Source of the DNA: an uncultured Clostridia bacterium
GTDB taxonomy: Bacteria; Bacillota; Clostridia; Lachnospirales; Lachnospiraceae
Direction: 5' to 3'
Assembly (NCBI GenBank): GCA_947385955.1
Contig: CANDNA010000007.1
Span: 62,001 to 126,000, forward strand
DNA length: 64,000 bases
Part shown: one piece after another, positions 9,601-18,117 of the stretch
Layout of the letters: each line of letters begins with the position of its first letter
Numbering within the stretch: the stretch's first letter is position 1
Translations under genes and position numbers: made by a program
The notes under the pieces: generated by a model
What the model was told of the DNA's origin: nothing
What the model saw: only the letters and a program-made list of their open reading frames with translations
The model's database searches: none

Positions 9601-9699
9601 AAGGCTACCAGATATGATCTGTGGCAGTATACTTCCAAAGGAAAGGTGAGCGGAATCAAAGGGAATGTGGATTTGAATCTCAGTTATCTGGGATATTAA
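6625..9699 (+). CDS. Membrane-anchored multidomain GH25 lysozyme
   Basis: This 1024-residue cell-wall enzyme starts with a Lys-rich cytoplasmic tail (about 1-105). A membrane span (109-133), a Glu/Thr-rich stretch and a prealbumin-like beta stalk (DRDGIIYKTDMAPGTYEV) follow. Then come AEPEKP repeats (about 405-476), three Big_2 Ig-like domains (about 480-730), one glucan/choline-binding type repeat (about 780-822) and a C-terminal GH25 domain (828-1024). The GH25 part shows GIDVSKWNG, the FIDVES acidic pair and WQYTS. GH25 enzymes cut the MurNAc-GlcNAc bond of peptidoglycan. The ATG at 6625 is near AGG; an alternative ATG is at 6595. It precedes the rhamnose genes and may remodel the wall where polysaccharide is attached. 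Confidence 0.85.
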   Translation: MKKNRNDEFDFLEELELDEHTKVKKKKSSSRRSEKSPDGKRRAATDKNAGRKAKAVSGGTVKAKAAKAQSKVSKGPAIKKQKNKPKKENVLLTFWQGLCESVSEMSAGDGIVVSTGVLVLVLAIVTGSVYVSAKTVDDQVASFAELGEELGAVSVMGESGLIAVTDAQVAAMNAEIIEETEEETEETEETEEDVEDEVLLNLTSVQRDLKIKFMNRAGGKLISDIAFKASVKGPDGKSVTYEDEDRDGIIYKTDMAPGTYEVAIVEVDGLDGYKYSTDPVTVKVKDKIEYKQIDVADEIKTESQVNVAAEDTAVQEAETAPALKDTVEWVESTKTPIGSDGEAGSEYEEVDKKDIPDPSLSARARSRFRALSQVEGNDSLTEQGGSGEGTGKPSEGNGGEEKPAESEKPKDPEKPAEPEKPAEPEKPAEPEKPKDPEKPAEPEKPAEPEKPAEPEKPAEPEKPAEPEKPAEPEKPAAKVTKVTISGASDIAVGGSVALKAAVEGENLSDSDKGITWSSSNPSVASVDASGKVTGTAPGKVTISAVSTKDNSKKAECQITVNKAAVTVTLNQTELTMKVGAASTLTASVSGGSVKWSTDNDKVVKVENGKVTALAEGVANVKAESTEDGKVAAICKVTVTKADALTVTLDAESAKLYTEEKKELKAAVTNANGAVTYTFASDKADIAKVEGSGEKGTVNGVAAGEAVITVTAKDASGAAATASCKITVTLNPKKDSATKLKDKDGNQLYIKNKKGEYVEAVLADYYTADKFYKKLENIEYKYTGWQTIDGRTYYYDKDGKPVTGEQIIQGAKYVFGSDGALAVNSSSGIMGIDVSKWNGTIDWTAVKNSGVNYAIIRCGYRGSSTGALIQDPKFKANIQGASAAGIKVGVYFFTQAVNEVEAVEEASMVLNLIKGQKLSYPVFIDVESSGGRADGLDKNTRTAVVNAFCKTIQNGGYTAGIYANKTWFESKMNTSALSGYKIWLAQYAAAPSYKATRYDLWQYTSKGKVSGIKGNVDLNLSYLGY
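7840..8052 (+). repeat. AEPEKP/KDPEKP coding repeat array
   Basis: About twelve six-residue units (AEPEKP, a few KDPEKP) are encoded in tandem within the long lysozyme gene. The units differ at synonymous positions, so this is an old protein spacer and not a fresh DNA duplication. Such Pro/Glu/Lys linkers hold catalytic domains away from the membrane. Confidence 0.9.
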
Positions 9700-9824
9700 A
9701 AAGTCCGGTAAGAACAAACAGCAGGACATCTGTAGACCTGACAGGGGCGTAAGAAGCGTCCCCTGCCGGGTTACAGTTGGTTTCAGGGTAAACTGGCAGC
9801 AGGGGCTGCGGAAGGGAAAGAGAA

Positions 9825-10907
9825 ATGAGAACGTATCTGGTAACAGGAGGCGCCGGGTTTATCGGCTCCAATTTTATTCATTACATGTTCGGAAAGTACG
9901 GAAATGACATTCGTATCATCAATGTGGATGCACTGACCTATGCAGGAAATCCGGAAAATTTAAAGGAAGTGCAGGAGCGGGACAATTATGTATTTGTCAG
10001 AGCCGATATCTGTGACAAAGAAGCGATTTCCCGTATTTTTACGGACTATGATATTGACAGGGTGGTGCATTTTGCAGCGGAGAGCCATGTGGACAGGAGC
10101 ATTAAGAACCCGGAAGTGTTTATCAGGACCAATGTTTTGGGTACGGCGGTTATGCTGAACTGTGCCAGGGATGCCTGGGAAAACAGTGACGGGACATTCC
10201 GGGAGGGCAAGCGGTTTCTGCATGTATCCACAGATGAGGTATACGGTTCTCTGGAAGAGGACGGGGGGTATTTTTATGAAACCACACCCTATGCGCCTCA
10301 CAGCCCGTATTCTGCCAGCAAGGCTTCTTCCGATATGCTGGTAAAAGCCTATATGGATACCTACCGGTTTCCGGCCAATATTACCAACTGTTCCAACAAT
10401 TACGGGCCTTACCAGTTCCCGGAAAAGCTGATCCCGCTGATGATCAACAATGCCCTGCAGGGGAAAAAGCTGCCGGTTTACGGCGATGGGAAAAATGTCC
10501 GTGACTGGCTGTATGTGGAAGATCATGTGAAGGCCATTGATATGGTAATGGAAAAAGGACGTCTTTTTGAGACCTATAACATAGGCGGACACAATGAAAA
10601 GCAGAATATTGAAATTGTCCATACCGTGATTGAAGTGCTGCAGGAGATGCTTTCCCGGGACGATCCGAGAAGGGCGCTTGTATCCAAAGATCTGATTACC
10701 TATGTGGAGGATCGGAAGGGGCATGACAGGCGGTATGCCATTGCGCCGGATAAGATCAGGGCGGAAATCGGCTGGGAGCCAGAAACCATGTTCCGGGAAG
10801 GCATCCGCCGGACGATTCAGTGGTATTTTGAACATGAGGACTGGATGAAGCATGTGACAAGCGGCGCCTATCAGAAATATTATGAAGAGATGTATGACGT
10901 AAAATAG
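9825..10907 (+). CDS. rfbB: dTDP-glucose 4,6-dehydratase
   Basis: This 360-residue extended SDR enzyme converts dTDP-glucose to dTDP-4-keto-6-deoxyglucose in dTDP-L-rhamnose synthesis. The Rossmann motif GGAGFIGSNF is at residues 7-16. The catalytic T-DE (STDEVYG) lies near 134-140 and YxxxK (YSASK) near 164. The conserved substrate region CSNNYGPYQFPEKLIP follows. Length matches the family. The ATG at 9825 has AAAGAGAA just upstream. It heads rfbB-rfbA-lysozyme-rfbC. The fourth enzyme, RfbD, is not in the window. Confidence 0.95.
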   Translation: MRTYLVTGGAGFIGSNFIHYMFGKYGNDIRIINVDALTYAGNPENLKEVQERDNYVFVRADICDKEAISRIFTDYDIDRVVHFAAESHVDRSIKNPEVFIRTNVLGTAVMLNCARDAWENSDGTFREGKRFLHVSTDEVYGSLEEDGGYFYETTPYAPHSPYSASKASSDMLVKAYMDTYRFPANITNCSNNYGPYQFPEKLIPLMINNALQGKKLPVYGDGKNVRDWLYVEDHVKAIDMVMEKGRLFETYNIGGHNEKQNIEIVHTVIEVLQEMLSRDDPRRALVSKDLITYVEDRKGHDRRYAIAPDKIRAEIGWEPETMFREGIRRTIQWYFEHEDWMKHVTSGAYQKYYEEMYDVK

Positions 10908-10916
10908 AGAGCAGGT

Positions 10917-10954
10917 AAAGAAGGGTTATTTGGAACAGATAATAAGCCTTCTTT
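10917..10954 (+). terminator. Stem-loop between rfbB and rfbA
   Basis: AAAGAAGGGTTATT pairs with AATAAGCCTTCTTT over 14 positions with one mismatch, around a 10-base loop. No long T-run follows, so it may be an attenuator or mRNA-stability element and not a full terminator. Confidence 0.45.
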
Positions 10955-10976
10955 CTGCACGTTGGGAGGAAGTGAC

Positions 10977-11846
10977 ATGAAAGGAATTATATTGGCAGGC
11001 GGTTCCGGTACCCGTCTGTATCCGTTGACAAGGGCCATATCCAAACAGATTATGCCGGTTTATGACAAACCCATGATCTATTACCCGCTTTCCACACTGA
11101 TGCTGGCCGGCATCCGGGAGATTTTGATTATTTCCACGCCCAGGGATGTGAAAGTGTTTGAAGAACTGCTGGGAGACGGGAGCCAGTTGGGACTGCGGCT
11201 TGCCTATGAGGTACAGGAGGTCCCCAGAGGGCTGGCAGATGCCTTTCTGATCGGAGCTGACTTTATCGGCGGGGATGGGGCTGCGCTGGTGCTTGGAGAC
11301 AATATTTTCTATGGCCAGAGCTTTTCCAGAGTGCTGAAAGCGGCTGCGGAACGCAGTGTGGGCGCCACCATATTCGGCTATTACGTAAGAGATCCCAGAG
11401 AGTATGGGGTGGTGGAGTTTGATGAGAACGGCAGGGCGCTTTCCATTGAGGAAAAGCCGGAAAAACCCAAAAGCAATTATGCAGTGCCCGGACTCTATTT
11501 TTATGACAATGATGTGGTGGACATTGCCAGGGACGTCAAGCCGTCTGCCAGAGGTGAAATCGAGATTACCAGCATCAACAATGAATATCTGCGCAGGGGA
11601 ACTCTCCATGTGGAAACACTGGGCCGCGGATTTGCATGGCTGGATACAGGCAATCATGATTCTCTGCTGGATGCATCGGATTTTGTGGCGGCAGTACAGA
11701 AGCGGCAGGGCATGTATATTTCCTGTATCGAAGAGATTGCCTACAGACGGGGCTTTATTACGAAGGAGCAGCTTCTGGCGCTGGCAGAGCCGCTGATGAA
11801 AACCAATTACGGGCAATATCTGGTAGAGGTTGCCAATGGACTCTAA
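10977..11846 (+). CDS. rfbA: Glucose-1-phosphate thymidylyltransferase
   Basis: This 289-residue nucleotidyltransferase makes dTDP-glucose from dTTP and glucose-1-phosphate, the first step to dTDP-rhamnose. The N-terminal signature [16 protein letters not shown] and [16 protein letters not shown] are intact, as are LGDNIFYG and the [20 protein letters not shown] region. The ATG at 10977 has GGGAGGA 6 bases upstream; an upstream TTG at 10962 sits before that site and is rejected. It is about 70 bases after rfbB. Its last 11 bases overlap the start of the short lysozyme gene, indicating translational coupling. Confidence 0.95.
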   Translation: MKGIILAGGSGTRLYPLTRAISKQIMPVYDKPMIYYPLSTLMLAGIREILIISTPRDVKVFEELLGDGSQLGLRLAYEVQEVPRGLADAFLIGADFIGGDGAALVLGDNIFYGQSFSRVLKAAAERSVGATIFGYYVRDPREYGVVEFDENGRALSIEEKPEKPKSNYAVPGLYFYDNDVVDIARDVKPSARGEIEITSINNEYLRRGTLHVETLGRGFAWLDTGNHDSLLDASDFVAAVQKRQGMYISCIEEIAYRRGFITKEQLLALAEPLMKTNYGQYLVEVANGL

Positions 11847-13083
11847 ATTAAGGCGGATTACCATTGCCTGCGTGGTTACGATGACGCTGCTGGTGGCCGG
11901 GACCGGAATCGGGATTGGTTATCTGCGTCAGCAGGGTTACCGGCCTGCGGCGGCTGCAAAACAGCAGACCAAAGCGGATACGGCGGAAGAAGAGGCGGTG
12001 GATTATTCTGCGTTTCTGGGCGATGAAACGTTTTTTGACAAGGACAAGTCCGATTATGAAAAGCTGCTGGAACAGACCGGGAAGAAACTGAGCCTGTTCG
12101 CCACCTCTGTGGAAAAAGATCTCCGTATCCAGATCCTGAATGAAATGGGAGAGCTGGTGACAGGAGAAGAGCTGTATGTTACGCTGAACGGAGAAGAGTA
12201 CAAAGACCTGGATCAGGACGGTATCGTGTACATCGGCGATCTGTCCCCGGGAGAGTATGAAGTGGCTCTGAAGGAGACAGGGGAGTATAAGGTGCCTTCC
12301 ACCCCGGTGTCCATCCATGTGAAGGAAAATGTGGAGTATGTCCCCATTGACGATATTTCTCTGCTGATCAAAACGGAGGACGACATCGATGCGGAGAAAG
12401 AGGACTCGGAAAAGGGAGATGCGGATTCGGACAGGACAGAACGGACGGATATCCAGCAGTCGGAAGGAAACCGGAGCTTTGGTATCGACGTATCCAAGTG
12501 GAATAAGGAAATCGACTGGGAAGCGGTGAAAGCGGCAGGGGTTGACTTTGCCATTATCCGATGCGGATACAGGGGGTCTGTAACAGGCACTCTGGTAGAG
12601 GACCCTTACTTTTATCAGAATATACAGGGGGCCAGGGCGGCCGGGGTAAAAGTAGGGCTGTATTTCTTTACCCAGGCGGTCAACGCAGTGGAAGCCGTGG
12701 AAGAGGCCAGTATGGTACTGTGCCTGAACAACGGACTGCCTCTGGACTATCCCATCTTTATTGATACGGAGGGCGCAGGCGGAAACGGCAGGGCGGACGG
12801 ACTGGATGTGAATACCAGGACAGAGGTCTGTGATGCATTTTGTGAAACCATCGAAAGTGCAGGATACCGTGCGGGTATTTACGCTTCCAGAAACTGGTAT
12901 TATAATAAACTGGATATGACAAAACTGGATTCCAATGTGATCTGGCTGGCCGAGTACAGGGAGTATCCCCAGTATGAAGGAAAATATCAGATGTGGCAGT
13001 ATACCTCCGGCGGTTCCCTGGACGGAATCGAAGGCAGGGTGGATTTCAACATCAGCTTTTTGAACGAAGAACAGGAGGAGTAG
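11836..13083 (+). CDS. Short membrane-anchored GH25 lysozyme
   Basis: A 415-residue protein with an N-terminal signal-anchor (residues about 8-28) and an acidic linker. A prealbumin-like stalk (about 95-175, [18 protein letters not shown]) and a C-terminal GH25 domain (about 215-415) with [10 protein letters not shown] and the FIDTEG acidic pair follow. The stalk and catalytic domain clearly resemble those of the 6625-9699 protein, so the two are paralogues; this one lacks the repeats and Ig-like domains. The ATG at 11836 lies inside rfbA, with AGAGG upstream. Being coupled to rfbA and followed 6 bases later by rfbC, it is part of the rhamnose operon. Confidence 0.85.
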   Translation: MDSKLRRITIACVVTMTLLVAGTGIGIGYLRQQGYRPAAAAKQQTKADTAEEEAVDYSAFLGDETFFDKDKSDYEKLLEQTGKKLSLFATSVEKDLRIQILNEMGELVTGEELYVTLNGEEYKDLDQDGIVYIGDLSPGEYEVALKETGEYKVPSTPVSIHVKENVEYVPIDDISLLIKTEDDIDAEKEDSEKGDADSDRTERTDIQQSEGNRSFGIDVSKWNKEIDWEAVKAAGVDFAIIRCGYRGSVTGTLVEDPYFYQNIQGARAAGVKVGLYFFTQAVNAVEAVEEASMVLCLNNGLPLDYPIFIDTEGAGGNGRADGLDVNTRTEVCDAFCETIESAGYRAGIYASRNWYYNKLDMTKLDSNVIWLAEYREYPQYEGKYQMWQYTSGGSLDGIEGRVDFNISFLNEEQEE

Positions 13084-13089
13084 GGAACT

Positions 13090-13656
13090 ATGGGAAAAAT
13101 AACGGTGGAAACCTGTGAAATAGAAGGGCTTAAAATTATTACCCCCTCAGTATTCGGTGATGAAAGAGGCTATTTCATGGAAACTTATCAATATAATGAC
13201 TTTAAAGAAGCAGGGATTGATCAGATATTTGTACAGGACAATCAGTCTGCTTCCAAAAAGGGTGTGCTGAGAGGGCTTCATTTCCAGATTCAGTATCCCC
13301 AGGACAAGCTGGTCAGAGTGGTCAGCGGCGAAGTATTTGATGTGGCAGTGGATCTGCGGGATGGTTCAGAAACCTATGGCAAATGGTTTGGCGTCCGTCT
13401 GTCAGCAGAAAATAAGAAGCAGTTTTTTATACCGAAGAATTTTGCCCACGGCTTTCTGGTATTGTCCGATTATGCGGAATTTGCCTATAAATGCACGGAT
13501 TTCTATCATCCCAACGATGAAGGGGGGCTTCTGTGGAGTGACCCGGATATCGGTGTGGACTGGCCGATTCCGGAGGGGATGGAGCTGACCATTTCCGAAA
13601 AGGATCAGGTATGGCAGGGGATTCGGGCGTTTACTGAAGGAAAAAGGAAGCAATGA
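13090..13656 (+). CDS. rfbC: dTDP-4-dehydrorhamnose 3,5-epimerase
   Basis: This 188-residue cupin enzyme epimerises dTDP-4-keto-6-deoxyglucose at C3 and C5. Recognised by DERGYFMETY, QDNQSASKKGVLRGLHFQ, with the active-site His in LRGLHFQ, and the later FAHGFLVLSDYAEFAYKCTDFY. Length and motifs are standard. GGAGGAGTAGGGAACT precedes the ATG. It sits 6 bases after the short lysozyme gene and its stop overlaps the next start by 4 bases, so epimerase and exporter are in one operon. Confidence 0.95.
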   Translation: MGKITVETCEIEGLKIITPSVFGDERGYFMETYQYNDFKEAGIDQIFVQDNQSASKKGVLRGLHFQIQYPQDKLVRVVSGEVFDVAVDLRDGSETYGKWFGVRLSAENKKQFFIPKNFAHGFLVLSDYAEFAYKCTDFYHPNDEGGLLWSDPDIGVDWPIPEGMELTISEKDQVWQGIRAFTEGKRKQ

Positions 13657-14648
13657 AAAAGTGGAAACTATCCAAACAAGCCAATATTACCATAGTCTCT
13701 GTCATAGCGTTATCGTTTCTGGCAGTGATTGTGCTGCATCAGAATCCCTTTGCCAATCCCAGAGAGGAGATCATTAAAAAGTGGATTGCCGGAGCCATCC
13801 TTCTGGTAAGCCTGATTTTGTACGGTGTGCTTTATGACAAGATCACCGTACTTCCGTCAGAACTGTACCAGAACAGGAGGCTGATCTGGAAACTGTCCAA
13901 AAATGATTTTAAAACCAGGTTTGCCGGTTCCTATCTGGGCATTGTCTGGGCTTTTATACAGCCGGTGGTGACGATTGTTGTGTACTGGGTTGTGTTTGAA
14001 AAGGGGCTGAACGCCAAAGCGGAAATGCTGGCAGACGGAACTACCGCGCCGTATGTACTCTGGCTGACGGCGGGACTGGTTCCCTGGTTTTATTTTTCCG
14101 AAGCGCTCAGCAACGGCACCACGGCGCTGCTGGAATATAATTATCTGGTCAAGAAGGTGGTATTTAAAATCAGCATTCTGCCGATTATAAAGATTATTGC
14201 GGCCACATTTATCCACGGCTTTTTTGTGTTGTTTATGCTGCTGCTCTATATGGCCCACGGCTATTTTCCGGATGCCTATACGCTTCAGCTTTTTTATTAC
14301 AGCTTTTGTCTCTTTGTTTTTGTGCTGGGGCTCTCTTATGCCACCTGCGCCATTGTGATTTTTTTCAGGGATCTGACCCATATCATTGCCATTGTGCTGC
14401 AGGTGGGTATGTGGGCTACGCCTATCCTCTGGGCGCTTGACAGAGTGCCGGCAGAATATCAGATTATATTCAAGCTCAATCCGATGTTTTACATTGTCAA
14501 TGGGTATCGGAGCGCCATGCTGGAAAAAACCTGGTTTTGGGAGGATTTTTATTCCACTATGTTTTTCTGGATCATTACAGCCGTTATTTTTGGAATCGGC
14601 GCCCTGATCTTTAAAAGGCTGAAGATTCACTTTGCGGATGTACTGTAG
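13653..14648 (+). CDS. ABC-2 polysaccharide export permease (Wzm/TagG-like)
   Basis: A 331-residue membrane protein. Residues from about 70 onward match the ABC-2 exporter pattern: LIWKLSKNDFKTRFAGSYLG and WAFIQPVVTIVVYWVVF at the start of the core, then six spans, with WATPILWALDRVP and LNPMFYIVNGYRSAM near the end. Proteins of this family move undecaprenyl-linked O-antigen or teichoic acid out of the cell. About 70 extra N-terminal residues add two more hydrophobic spans, unlike the usual 260-residue form. The ATPase partner follows 45 bases later. Confidence 0.85.
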   Translation: MKKWKLSKQANITIVSVIALSFLAVIVLHQNPFANPREEIIKKWIAGAILLVSLILYGVLYDKITVLPSELYQNRRLIWKLSKNDFKTRFAGSYLGIVWAFIQPVVTIVVYWVVFEKGLNAKAEMLADGTTAPYVLWLTAGLVPWFYFSEALSNGTTALLEYNYLVKKVVFKISILPIIKIIAATFIHGFFVLFMLLLYMAHGYFPDAYTLQLFYYSFCLFVFVLGLSYATCAIVIFFRDLTHIIAIVLQVGMWATPILWALDRVPAEYQIIFKLNPMFYIVNGYRSAMLEKTWFWEDFYSTMFFWIITAVIFGIGALIFKRLKIHFADVL

Positions 14649-14693
14649 CCGGACCACAGAAACGATAAGACACACAGGGAAGAAGGAGCCTGC

Positions 14694-16040
14694 ATGGATC
14701 AGAAAATTGCCATTTCCGTCAGGGATTTGAATAAAATATATAAATTATATGACAAGCCTGTGGACAGATTGAAGGAAGCGCTGGGACTGTCCCGGAAAAA
14801 ACGCTACAAGGAGCATTATGCGCTGCGGAATGTGGATATGGAGATCCGGCAGGGAGAGACCGTGGGGATTATCGGTACCAACGGTTCCGGAAAGTCCACC
14901 ATTCTGAAAATCATAACAGGCGTTCTGAATCCCACTTCCGGCCAGGTGGAAGTGGACGGACGGATTTCGGCTCTGCTGGAGCTGGGAGCCGGTTTTAATA
15001 TGGAATACAATGGAATTGAGAATATCTATCTGAACGGTACCATGATCGGTTTTTCCAGAGAGGAAATCGATGAGAAGCTGGAAGGTATCCTGGAGTTTGC
15101 CGACATCGGAGATTATGTCTACCAGCCGGTAAAAACCTATTCCAGCGGTATGTTTGTGCGCCTGGCTTTTGCGGTGGCTATTAACATAGACCCGGAAATC
15201 CTGATTGTGGATGAGGCTCTTTCCGTAGGCGATGTGTTTTTTCAGGCAAAATGTTACCATAAATTTGAAGAGTTCCGGAACATGGGAAAGACCATTCTGT
15301 TTGTCAGCCATGACCTGAGCAGTGTGAGCAAATACTGTGACCGGGTGGTGCTGTTAAATAAAGGGGAAAAACTGGCGGAAGGCTCTCCCAAAGAAATGAT
15401 CAATATTTACAAACAGGTATTGGTGGGACAGTATACCGTGCACGACGAACCGGAACACGGCACCAATCTGCTGGAGGACGAACAGATCAGCAGTGCGGCA
15501 AAAGGAAGCGGGACCGGAGCCGGCGGAACAGAGGGAAAGAGCAGCTTATCCAATGAGGAGACTTCCCGGGAGGACGGCCATACGCCGCCTGCCGATGCGC
15601 TGGAATACGGAACCCGGCAGGGTATGATTACAGAATATTATATTACCGATGATTCCGGGATGCGTACCAATGCGGTATTGAAGGGAAGCCGGTTTTCCGT
15701 GCATATGAAGGCGGCTTTTTATGAGGATCTTCCGGCGCCCATTTTTGCCTGCTCCATTAAAAATGCACTGGGAGTGGAGATTACGGGCACCAATTCTATG
15801 GTGGAAAAATCGTTTCTGGAACCTGTACATGCAGGGGATGTCAAGGAAGCGGTATTTACCCAGCGCATGAGCCTGCAGGGAGGGGAATATCTGATTTCCC
15901 TGGGACTGACAGGATATGAGGGAGATCAGTTTGCCGTATATCACAGATTGTACGATGTGATGGATATTACGGTGATTTCCGATAAAAATACGGTAGGATA
16001 CTACGATATGGATTCCGAAGTGACGGTAAAGGATGTATAA
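14694..16040 (+). CDS. ABC polysaccharide export ATPase with Wzt C-terminal sugar-binding domain
   Basis: A 448-residue ATPase. Walker A is GTNGSGKST near residue 63, the signature is YSSGMFVRLAF, and Walker B is ILIVDEALSVGD. After an acidic, low-complexity linker (about 255-305) a beta-rich C-terminal domain of about 140 residues matches the Wzt_C type. In O-antigen systems such as O8/O9a that domain recognises the capped non-reducing end of the chain before export. Its presence implies a capped polymer, and the next gene encodes a plausible capping enzyme. It pairs with the permease at 13653-14648. Confidence 0.9.
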   Translation: MDQKIAISVRDLNKIYKLYDKPVDRLKEALGLSRKKRYKEHYALRNVDMEIRQGETVGIIGTNGSGKSTILKIITGVLNPTSGQVEVDGRISALLELGAGFNMEYNGIENIYLNGTMIGFSREEIDEKLEGILEFADIGDYVYQPVKTYSSGMFVRLAFAVAINIDPEILIVDEALSVGDVFFQAKCYHKFEEFRNMGKTILFVSHDLSSVSKYCDRVVLLNKGEKLAEGSPKEMINIYKQVLVGQYTVHDEPEHGTNLLEDEQISSAAKGSGTGAGGTEGKSSLSNEETSREDGHTPPADALEYGTRQGMITEYYITDDSGMRTNAVLKGSRFSVHMKAAFYEDLPAPIFACSIKNALGVEITGTNSMVEKSFLEPVHAGDVKEAVFTQRMSLQGGEYLISLGLTGYEGDQFAVYHRLYDVMDITVISDKNTVGYYDMDSEVTVKDV

Positions 16041-16041
16041 G

Positions 16042-18117
16042 ATGGCAGAAACGACAGGAAAAGTTGTAATAGACGACACCCATTATCCGGGAGAGGATCT
16101 TTACTGCGACGGTGCGGTGGAAGATGAAATACTGGAAATTGTAAAAAGCCGGGGAGCTGACGGCTACCCGGAGGCGATCGAAGAAAGGAAGAGCTGGCCG
16201 GTACTGTATCATCTGTCCCGTCTGCGCGAAAACATCGTAAGCTGGGTGCCGGTGAAAAAGACAGACAAGGTGCTGGAGGTAGGATCCGGATGCGGCGCCA
16301 TTACAGGCGCTCTGGCACGGAAGGCGCAGAGCGTTACCTGTGTGGAGCTGTCCAGAAAACGGAGCCTGATCAATGCCTGCCGCAATGCGGCATGTGAAAA
16401 TGTAACCATAAAACTGGGCAATTTTCAGGAGATGGAACCGCTGCTTGCCTGTGATTATGATTACATTTTTTTGATTGGCGTGTTTGAATATGCACAGGGC
16501 TATATCGGCGGGGATACGCCTTATGAAACATTTCTGGCGCTGATGAAACGGCATCTTGCTCCCGGAGGCAGGATGGTGATTGCCATAGAGAACCGGCTGG
16601 GCCTGAAATATTGGGCAGGCTGTAAGGAAGATCATCTGGGCACATATTTTGACGGCCTGGAAAGCTATCCGGGCGGCGGGGGTGTGCGTACCTTTACCAG
16701 AGCGGCGCTGGAGGAAATCTGCAGGGCAGACGGTATCACAGACTATTCCTTTTATTATCCTTATCCGGACTATAAATTTATGACCTGCCTGTATTCGGAC
16801 GAACGCCTGCCCAAAGTGGGCGAGTTATCCGATAATATGCGGAATTTTGACAGGGACAGGCTGATGTTGTTTGATGAAAAACTGGTGTTTGACAGCCTGA
16901 TCCGGGAAGGGCTGTTTCCCTGGTTTTCCAACTCCTATGTGTTGGTCATCGGAGAAAAACTGCCGGTGGTATATGCCAGATTTTCCAATGACCGGGCGCC
17001 GGAGTATGCCATCCGGACGGAGATTCGGAAAAACGGGAGTTCCCCTGAAGGTAAGGAAGCCTTTGAGGTGCGTAAAATCCCGCTGACAGGAGAGGCAGTA
17101 TCCCATGTGAGGCGGCTTTCCGAAAATGCCGGAAAGCTGGAAGCCGCATTTGCGGGCAGCGGCCTTAAGGTCAACCGCTGCCGTATGGACGGAGATGAGG
17201 CAGTGTTTGAATACCTGCCGGGCCGGACGCTGGAAGAGCTGTTGGATGAGAGTCTGGAACAGGGGGATCTGGAAGGCTTTCGCGCCCTGTTTGACCGGTA
17301 CTGCAGGCTGGTGGAATATCCGGGACAGACGCCGCTGTATGACCATGATCTGATCTTTCCCAATATCATTGTAGACGGGCAGGACTGGAATCTGATTGAC
17401 TATGAGTGGGTGTTTGAAAAAGAAACTCCTGTGCGGGAAATCATAGCGAGGGCGCTGTACTGCTATGCACTTGGCTCGGAAAGAAGAAAGAAAATCAGCC
17501 TGGAACTGATGGAGGAGCTGGGCTATCAGGAGATACGGTTTCAGGAAACTGCCATGCGGGAACTGGCGTTTCAAAAGTATACCACCGGTAAGAGAAAATC
17601 CATGATCGAAATATGGGAAGCCATTCACTGTCCGGTGGTGCCGGTGGATGAACTGAGCCGGAACTATCTGCAGGCACAGGAGAGAAACCGGATACAGATC
17701 TATGAAGATCTGGGCAATGGATTTTCCGAAGAGACTTCCTATTTCCTGTTGGAAGGATACCGGGAAAAGGAGCTGCTCAGAATCGAGATAGAGGGAAAGC
17801 CGGGACTGCAGGCAGTGCGCCTGGACCCGGCGCTGGATTATTGCTTTGTCAGAGTGGCATCCCTTCTGGTGAACGGACAGCCCCGGACGCTGCGAAACCC
17901 GCAGGTTACCTGTAACGGCATCCTGCTTTCGGAAACGGCTGCTGTGTTTGTCACCGAGGATCCGGGCATTACCGTGCTGCATGCCGAAGGGGGCCTTTCC
18001 ATAGAACTGGAAATTCTCAGAATCACGAAAGAAATGGCAGAGTCTGTGGCAGACGGAAATGGGGAAGCGAAAGGAAAGCGTAAGAAATCTAAGGGATTGG
18101 CATGGCTTGGCAAATAA
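16042..18117 (+). CDS. SAM methyltransferase with kinase-like domain (WbdD-like chain terminator candidate)
   Basis: This 691-residue protein combines an N-terminal class I methyltransferase and a kinase-like domain. The methyltransferase SAM motif VLEVGSGCGAITGAL is near residue 77. The kinase-like region around residues 380-480 contains YDHDLIFPNII, like the catalytic HxDxxxxN loop, and LIDYEW, like the metal-binding Asp. A beta-rich tail of about 130 residues and a basic end follow. Methyltransferase plus kinase next to a Wzt with a sugar-binding domain is the arrangement of WbdD, which ends O9a-type chains with methyl-phosphate. The ATG at 16042 is preferred because AAGG lies 9 bases upstream; an overlapping ATG at 16033 is possible. 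Capping is inferred. Confidence 0.65.
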   Translation: MAETTGKVVIDDTHYPGEDLYCDGAVEDEILEIVKSRGADGYPEAIEERKSWPVLYHLSRLRENIVSWVPVKKTDKVLEVGSGCGAITGALARKAQSVTCVELSRKRSLINACRNAACENVTIKLGNFQEMEPLLACDYDYIFLIGVFEYAQGYIGGDTPYETFLALMKRHLAPGGRMVIAIENRLGLKYWAGCKEDHLGTYFDGLESYPGGGGVRTFTRAALEEICRADGITDYSFYYPYPDYKFMTCLYSDERLPKVGELSDNMRNFDRDRLMLFDEKLVFDSLIREGLFPWFSNSYVLVIGEKLPVVYARFSNDRAPEYAIRTEIRKNGSSPEGKEAFEVRKIPLTGEAVSHVRRLSENAGKLEAAFAGSGLKVNRCRMDGDEAVFEYLPGRTLEELLDESLEQGDLEGFRALFDRYCRLVEYPGQTPLYDHDLIFPNIIVDGQDWNLIDYEWVFEKETPVREIIARALYCYALGSERRKKISLELMEELGYQEIRFQETAMRELAFQKYTTGKRKSMIEIWEAIHCPVVPVDELSRNYLQAQERNRIQIYEDLGNGFSEETSYFLLEGYREKELLRIEIEGKPGLQAVRLDPALDYCFVRVASLLVNGQPRTLRNPQVTCNGILLSETAAVFVTEDPGITVLHAEGGLSIELEILRITKEMAESVADGNGEAKGKRKKSKGLAWLGK

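Noticed and set aside
9735-9775. Terminator after the long lysozyme gene
   Set aside because: The CAGGGG/CCCCTG stem has a bulge and no T-run follows; too weak to call.
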